A stretch of DNA of 64,000 nucleotides from Sphingobacteriaceae bacterium (GTDB taxonomy: Bacteria; Bacteroidota; Bacteroidia; Sphingobacteriales; Sphingobacteriaceae), in contig JACMJM010000045.1 in the NCBI GenBank assembly GCA_014380615.1, positions 1-64,000 of the forward strand, written 5' to 3'. Positions 59,366 to 64,000 of the stretch are shown here, in pieces. Every line of letters begins with the position of its first letter. Position 1 is the stretch's first letter. A program made the position numbers and the translations under genes. The notes below the pieces were generated by a model, which worked only from the letters and a program-made list of their open reading frames with translations, was not told the origin of the DNA and searched no databases.

Positions 59366-60676
59366 ATGAAGATTTTAAAGTTTGGAGGTACATCAGTAGG
59401 AAGTCCGGATAGGATGAAGAGTTTGTTAAATATCGTTAACCCGAAGGAAAAGCAAATTGTTGTATTGTCTGCGGTATCCGGAACTACAAATAGCCTTGTA
59501 GCAATATCTCAGGCTTTTTTAGATGGTGATAAGAAAAAAGCGAAAGAGCTTTCAGATGCTCTTTACGAAAAGTATAAAACTTTCGTGAAGGAGCTTTTTA
59601 CTACCGAAGAGGGTTTGAAAAACGGCCGTGATCTGATTGATTATCATTTTACATTGATTGGCTCTTATGCTTCCGAATTATTTACTCCGGTAGAAGAGAA
59701 AATTATACTTGCGCAAGGAGAGCTGTTGTCTACAGCTTTATATCATTTTTACTTATCGGAAATAGGAGTTAAGTCTGTTTTGCTCCCTGCACTCGACTTC
59801 ATGAAAATAGATGAAGATAACGAGCCATTAGTAGAATATATCGGATCGCATCTGCAACATTTATTAGACCTGCATCCCGATAAAACCTTATTTATCACTC
59901 AAGGCTATATCTGTAGAAATGCGTTTGGCGAGATCGATAACCTTCGTCGTGGGGGAAGTGATTATACTGCATCCTTAATAGGTGCGGCAATACGTGCGGA
60001 GGAAGTGCAGATTTGGACGGATATAGATGGTATGCATAACAACGATCCGCGGATTGTTAAAGGGACGAAACCAATCGCGCAACTGTCTTTTGAAGAAGCT
60101 GCCGAGCTTGCGTATTTCGGTGCCAAGATTTTGCATCCTCAAAGTGTATTCCCGGCCCAGAAGTATAAAATACCCGTAAGGTTATTAAATACGATGGAGC
60201 CTACAGCTAAGGGCACTTTAATAACTCATGAAAGCGAGAAAAACCAGATAAAATCTATCGCCGCAAAAGACGGAATCACCGCTATCAGAATCCAATCGAG
60301 CCGTATGCTTTTGGCTTATGGTTTTTTGAGGAAAGTATTCGAAATTTTTGAGCGTTATAAAACGCCGATAGATATGATTACTACTTCTGAAGTAGCTGTA
60401 TCGGTTACCATTGATGATACTCGTTATTTGCCTGAGATTATTAAGGCACTGGAAGATTTCGGCAGCGTAGATGTAAGCGGCGATCAAAGTATTATCTGTG
60501 TGGTAGGAGATTTTTCTTACGAATCGCATGGTTATGCTGCCCGAGTATTTGAGGCTATAAAGCATATTTCTATCCGTATGATTTCGTATGGCGCAAGTCA
60601 TTATAACATTTCGGTACTGGTAGATACCGCCGATAAAACTGAAGCTTTAAGAAGTTTGCATAGCAGATTATTTTAA
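59366..60676 (+). CDS. lysC: Aspartate kinase (second copy)
   Basis: A 436-aa monofunctional aspartate kinase. MKILKFGGTSVGSPDRM is the nucleotide/aspartate signature; NLRRGGSDYTASLIGAA (about 194-210) and VQIWTDIDGMHNNDPRIV (about 214-231) are the kinase motifs; ELAYFGAKILHPQS follows. The C-terminal part (about 300-436) carries ACT domains with MLLAYGFLRKVFEIFERYK and VSVTIDDT, typical of feedback-regulated enzymes. It is followed by lysA, so it probably serves lysine/diaminopimelate formation, and differs from the copy at 21.6 kb (KFGGASV). Confidence 0.94.
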   Translation: MKILKFGGTSVGSPDRMKSLLNIVNPKEKQIVVLSAVSGTTNSLVAISQAFLDGDKKKAKELSDALYEKYKTFVKELFTTEEGLKNGRDLIDYHFTLIGSYASELFTPVEEKIILAQGELLSTALYHFYLSEIGVKSVLLPALDFMKIDEDNEPLVEYIGSHLQHLLDLHPDKTLFITQGYICRNAFGEIDNLRRGGSDYTASLIGAAIRAEEVQIWTDIDGMHNNDPRIVKGTKPIAQLSFEEAAELAYFGAKILHPQSVFPAQKYKIPVRLLNTMEPTAKGTLITHESEKNQIKSIAAKDGITAIRIQSSRMLLAYGFLRKVFEIFERYKTPIDMITTSEVAVSVTIDDTRYLPEIIKALEDFGSVDVSGDQSIICVVGDFSYESHGYAARVFEAIKHISIRMISYGASHYNISVLVDTADKTEALRSLHSRLF

Positions 60677-60945
60677 TTTGCTGCCTGGATTGTTATGGCA
60701 CAAAGGTAGCGTCATGCCGGGGGAGTAATTTTTTCAAACACTGAAAGGCTTAATGGCGGTTGGTTATATCAAAAAAGGTAGCGTCAATGCTAGTCTGTCG
60801 AAGCATAAAGCGGGTTAGTGAAGCCCATTGCACGACCCTTCGACAGGCTCAGGGTGACTGGCAGCCACGTCATAAGAGGCCTCGAAGCATAGAGCGGGTT
60901 CAAATAACATGATACTAGCTTTTTCTAATATTAATACTTGATTAA
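60677..60945. repeat. Repeat-rich gap between aspartate kinase and lysA
   Basis: CTGTCGAAG (60795-60803) and CTTCGACAG (60838-60846) are inverted; the right part, CCCTTCGACAGGCTCAGGG, is a widespread repeat word in bacterial genomes. AAGCATAAAGCGGGTT near 60801 and AAGCATAGAGCGGGTT near 60885 are near-identical direct copies, and AGGTAGCGTCA appears at about 60705 and 60778. It looks like an assembled dispersed repeat. Confidence 0.6.
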
Positions 60946-62109
60946 ATGTTCAATTCTGATACCCTAAGTCGTTTCCAATCTGTAGAAACACCTTTTTATT
61001 ATTACGACCTAAACCTTCTGCAGCACACATTAGCTGCGTGCAAGGCGGCGGCTGATAAATATGATTTCCATGTGCACTACGCCATGAAAGCAAACTTTAA
61101 TCAAAAGGTAATTGAAAGAGTACAAGAAGCGGGTTTTGGTGCCGATTGTGTAAGCGGTAACGAAGTTAAAAAGGCAATTGAGGTAGGCTTCTCGCCTGAT
61201 AAAGTTGTTTTTGCCGGAGTAGGTAAATCAGACCGGGAAATAATTGAAGCATTAGAACAAAATATTTTTTGCTTCAATGTAGAATCTATCCAGGAACTCG
61301 AAGTGATTAATGCCTTGGCTGCCAATGTTGGTAAAATAGCCCGGGTGGCAATCAGAATAAATCCAAATGTTGATGCTTATACGCATCATAACATTACCAC
61401 CGGCTTGGAAGAAAATAAATTTGGTGTAAACCAGTGGGATTTGCCCGCTTGCGCTGATGTTTTGAAAAAGTCGGCCAATCTTAATTTTACGGGTATTCAT
61501 TTTCATATCGGCTCACAAATCACCAATCTTAATGCATTTAAAAGTCTTTGCATCAAGGTTAATGAAATAAAGGCATGGTTTGAAGAGCGTGGTTTTATAC
61601 TTAACGTTCTGAATGTTGGAGGAGGTTTGGGTGTAGATTATCATACCACGGAAGAAACTCCGATTGCCGATTTCGACGCTTATTTTCAAATTTTTGACGA
61701 ATTTCTGGAACGTAAAACTGGTCAGGAAATTCATTTTGAGTTGGGAAGAGCATTGGTAGCCCATTCCGGAAGCCTTATAAGCAGAGTTCTGTACGTTAAA
61801 AACGGTATTAAGAAACATTTTCTGGTACTTGATGCCGGCATGACGGAATTAATGCGACCTGCGCTGTATCAGGCATATCATAAAATAGAAAACATTTCAC
61901 GTCCTGAAGCTGGAATTTCTGAAGATTTGAAATATGATATTGTAGGCCCTATTTGCGAGTCTACCGATTGCTTTGGAAAAGAAGTTGAAATGCCCGAATC
62001 GTTTAGAGGTGATTTAATCGCGATAAGAACTGCGGGTGCTTACGGCGAAGTTATGGCTTCGAAGTATAACCTGCGCGAACAGATTGTGAGTATTTATTCG
62101 GAAAGTTGA
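60946..62109 (+). CDS. lysA: Diaminopimelate decarboxylase
   Basis: A 387-aa PLP enzyme catalysing the last step of lysine synthesis. PLP lysine K48 in HVHYAMKANFN; HFHIGSQ near 183-189; GGGLGVDYH (about 225-233), the PLP-phosphate site; and CESTDCFGK near 340 with the catalytic cysteine in the second subunit's active site. It follows the second aspartate kinase by 269 bp on the same strand. The 3' end overlaps the convergent CheB gene by 16 bp. Confidence 0.95.
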   Translation: MFNSDTLSRFQSVETPFYYYDLNLLQHTLAACKAAADKYDFHVHYAMKANFNQKVIERVQEAGFGADCVSGNEVKKAIEVGFSPDKVVFAGVGKSDREIIEALEQNIFCFNVESIQELEVINALAANVGKIARVAIRINPNVDAYTHHNITTGLEENKFGVNQWDLPACADVLKKSANLNFTGIHFHIGSQITNLNAFKSLCIKVNEIKAWFEERGFILNVLNVGGGLGVDYHTTEETPIADFDAYFQIFDEFLERKTGQEIHFELGRALVAHSGSLISRVLYVKNGIKKHFLVLDAGMTELMRPALYQAYHKIENISRPEAGISEDLKYDIVGPICESTDCFGKEVEMPESFRGDLIAIRTAGAYGEVMASKYNLREQIVSIYSES

Positions 62110-62702
62110 GCCGCCGACAGGTCATTTACAAACCTTGGTAAATAATCTGTTTCAATTACGTGGTCAACTACCGTTTTAAAGATGGCGGCTTTAGGCATAA
62201 AGTCTACTTCAGCGGTTTCCGGACTTTCTACTATGGTTAACCCTCCGGTATTCGCGATAGTTAGAATTCCTTCGGCACCATCCGAGTTAGCTCCTGATAA
62301 TAATAAGCCCGCAAGCGATTGCTCATAAATCTCGGCGGCAGATACAAAAGTAACGTCGATACTGGGCCTGGAATATTGAACTTTTTCCGAGTAATCAAGG
62401 GAAAACGTTCGGTCGCGCTCAATCAGAAGATGATAATTGGCCGGAGCAAGATAAATTCGGCCCGGTAAAATTTCTTCTTTTTCGTTTGCTTCTGTAATTT
62501 CAATCGCCGAGCGTCTGTTAAAAAGCTTTGTTAGGCTCGAATCTGAAGTGCTTTTTCGATGTACAATTATAATAATAGCAATTGACAGGTCTTTCTTTAA
62601 GTCCTGTAGAATCTTTAGTATTACGTCAATACTCCCCGCCGATCCGCCAATTACTAATACTTCAATTCCTTTTAAATTACCCGCTTCTCTTATATACCTC
62701 AT
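62094..62702 (-). CDS. CheB-type methylesterase domain without receiver
   Basis: A 202-aa protein consisting only of the CheB catalytic domain. The catalytic triad is visible: S21 in GGSAGS, H48 in IIVHRKS, D141 in SGANSDGAEG. There is no N-terminal response-regulator receiver, so it is not controlled like classical CheB. No cheR or chemotaxis genes are adjacent. Stand-alone copies in Bacteroidota often accompany CheR-PAS kinases; a non-chemotactic methylesterase or amidase role is likely. Confidence 0.85.
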   Translation of the reverse strand: MRYIREAGNLKGIEVLVIGGSAGSIDVILKILQDLKKDLSIAIIIIVHRKSTSDSSLTKLFNRRSAIEITEANEKEEILPGRIYLAPANYHLLIERDRTFSLDYSEKVQYSRPSIDVTFVSAAEIYEQSLAGLLLSGANSDGAEGILTIANTGGLTIVESPETAEVDFMPKAAIFKTVVDHVIETDYLPRFVNDLSAAQLSE

Positions 62703-62744
62703 TCGAGCTTATCTAAACTGTTCAGCCTTATACGTAAAGATACC

Positions 62745-63917
62745 TCATTTTCGTTGCGCTTTTTCCCATGATGAACTTTGTTTTTTTCTGAAATAGCGAA
62801 GCAGGCCGGCAAATACCGCATAATTCATCACACAAAAATAATAAGGAATGAATAAAGCTTTAACCCGCAGCTGTCGTTGTTCTAAAAAAAAGCCAATACT
62901 TGCAAGGATATAAAAAAGACATTGCGCCGCAAACATCAACTGGTATACAATACTATCAGGTTGAAATGCTAAAAGAATATTAAGGATGAACGCAAGCACC
63001 AAAAGAAAAGGCGTTATGGTCCATCGTAACACCCGGTGACTTATATATTGAAAGCTTAAAGTTCCGTATTTAAGAATATTGAGCAGGTTTTTAAGCCATA
63101 TAACCGACTGAATTCCACCTGCCGCAATTCTCACTTTTCGCTTCAATTCTTCTGTTACGTTTGCCGAAGCTGTTTCGGTAGCATAAGCGTCTGGTTCGTA
63201 TATAATTCGATAACCCTGTTCTGCGATGCGCATGGAGATCATAAAGTCATCCAGTATGCTGTCTTCACTAACCGGCTGATACAAATCTCGCCTTACACTA
63301 AACAGCTCGCCAGCGGCACCTACAACCGAGTAGAGTTCCGAATCCCATTTTTTAAGTGCGGATTCATATTTCCAGTAAAACCCTTCACCAGCTGCGCTTG
63401 CATCGGCCTGCTTATCAACAAGTACCCGTTTCTCTCCCGCAACGGCACCCACTTTCGGGTCGGCATAATGCCTGCAGATATTAATCAGGGCATCTTTATT
63501 TAGAAATGTATTGGCATCAGTAAACACGATAACTTCGGTGTTTACCTGTTTTACCGCACGGTGTACAGCGGCTATTTTGCCGTTCCGGGAATCTTCATGA
63601 AGTAGTTTTATTTGCGGATATCCGCGTATAATTTCAGGCGTTTTATCATTGGATCCGTCGGTAACAAATAAAAGCTGAAGCTTTCCTTCCGGATAATTTA
63701 AGGCGAGTGTATCAGTTATTTTTTCAGTTATAAAACCTTCCTCATTATAAGCCGCAACCACCAAAGTGCAATCTGGCAAAATCTCGTTGCTTACCAGGGG
63801 AGGTTTGCGTTTTCCTTTAAAAATCCGCCGAATTTTTACCAGAACATAAAGAATAAGGCCATAACCCAGATAGGTGTAAACAATGATAAATATGGAGAGC
63901 CAAAAAAGAGTTTTCAT
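62745..63917 (-). CDS. Family 2 glycosyltransferase (membrane)
   Basis: A 390-aa processive-type GT2. An N-terminal helix (about 4-28) is followed by the GT domain: LVVAAYNEEGFI (about 52-63), FVTDGSNDKT (about 84-93), VIVFTDANTFL with DxD-like DAN (about 130-140) and the acceptor-site acidic pair in ILDDFMISMRIAEQGYR. Three C-terminal hydrophobic segments (about 295-318, 326-343, 353-375) anchor it. Resembles enzymes of poly-N-acetylglucosamine or other exopolysaccharide synthesis; the product is unknown. Its ATG overlaps the TGA of the preceding partial gene by 4 bp (ATGA), suggesting a polysaccharide operon beyond the window. Confidence 0.9.
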   Translation of the reverse strand: MKTLFWLSIFIIVYTYLGYGLILYVLVKIRRIFKGKRKPPLVSNEILPDCTLVVAAYNEEGFITEKITDTLALNYPEGKLQLLFVTDGSNDKTPEIIRGYPQIKLLHEDSRNGKIAAVHRAVKQVNTEVIVFTDANTFLNKDALINICRHYADPKVGAVAGEKRVLVDKQADASAAGEGFYWKYESALKKWDSELYSVVGAAGELFSVRRDLYQPVSEDSILDDFMISMRIAEQGYRIIYEPDAYATETASANVTEELKRKVRIAAGGIQSVIWLKNLLNILKYGTLSFQYISHRVLRWTITPFLLVLAFILNILLAFQPDSIVYQLMFAAQCLFYILASIGFFLEQRQLRVKALFIPYYFCVMNYAVFAGLLRYFRKKQSSSWEKAQRK

Positions 63918-64000
63918 GAAATTTTTCGAATTGGATAGCCCAGGTCTTCACTATCTGTTTTATGGCTTAAATTCCACCATATCGCATTAAATAATTGTTT
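63914..64000 (-). CDS. 3' end of an unidentified gene (partial)
   Basis: Twenty-eight codons at the right edge of the window, ending RKIS and TGA, coupled by ATGA overlap to the GT2 gene. Residues KQLFNAIWWNLSH then TDSEDLGYPIRKIS are visible; no family can be assigned from this short tail. It is probably part of the same operon as the glycosyltransferase. Confidence 0.6.
   Translation of the reverse strand, partial: KQLFNAIWWNLSHKTDSEDLGYPIRKIS

Overview
The window is a 64 kb chromosomal segment of a member of the Bacteroidota, most likely a Sphingobacteriaceae relative (Pedobacter or Mucilaginibacter type). Evidence: the Bacteroidota form of RpoB/RpoC, a TonB-dependent receptor paired with a DUF4249 lipoprotein, a DUF4296 lipoprotein, intergenic -7 boxes of the TAnnTTTG type, few Shine-Dalgarno sequences, several TTG starts, and many palindromic intergenic repeats. 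The genus is inference.

Layout. 1-8.2 kb: rpoB (5' end outside the window) and rpoC with a strong terminator. 8.2-17.6 kb: a RAYT transposase remnant, two single-domain response regulators, a secreted GH2 glycosidase, a multi-PAS sensor kinase split by a frameshift in an A8 tract, and two damaged XRE regulators. 17.7-20.3 kb: tRNA-Pro and tRNA-Ser flank a 2.3 kb island bounded by a 17 bp copy of the tRNA-Ser 3' end. The island carries a YoeB-type toxin-antitoxin pair, two divergent CW(D/E)C lipoproteins and a HEPN (AbiU2-like) protein. 20.4-31.1 kb: housekeeping genes (THUMP-like methyltransferase, aspartate kinase, GNAT, YggS, DUF4296 protein, MutS2, FMN-binding stress protein) and a TonB receptor/DUF4249 pair.

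31.2-52.9 kb is a nearly continuous nitrate assimilation and molybdenum cofactor cluster, almost all on the minus strand. In order of transcription it holds nrtS, an alginate-export-type porin, nrtA-nrtB-ATPase (nitrate ABC importer), a NarK-type transporter, a nitrate reductase fused to a NirB-like NAD(P)H oxidoreductase, a rubredoxin-tailed protein, a TauE/SafE exporter, moaA, moaD, moaE, a SelW-like protein and mobA. A divergent Crp/Fnr regulator with an N-terminal cysteine cluster follows, then moeA, a moaC-moaB fusion, and nirB-nirD. Nitrate would enter by porin, ABC importer, NarK or NrtS, be reduced to nitrite by the Mo enzyme and then to ammonium by siroheme NirBD. An FNR-like dyad lies 19 nt upstream of a -7 box before nirB. 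MoeB and siroheme synthesis genes are not in the window.

53.3-64 kb: a frameshifted GAF protein, DUF92 membrane protein, DEAD-box helicase, YceI, nitroreductase with divergent HxlR regulator, NTF2-like protein, DUF3606 protein, a second aspartate kinase followed by lysA (lysine pathway), a receiver-less CheB methylesterase, a GT2 glycosyltransferase and the 3' end of one more gene.

The two most unusual features are the rubredoxin/NirB-fusion electron route to nitrate reductase and the tRNA-Ser island. Neither can be shown to be undescribed without database searches.
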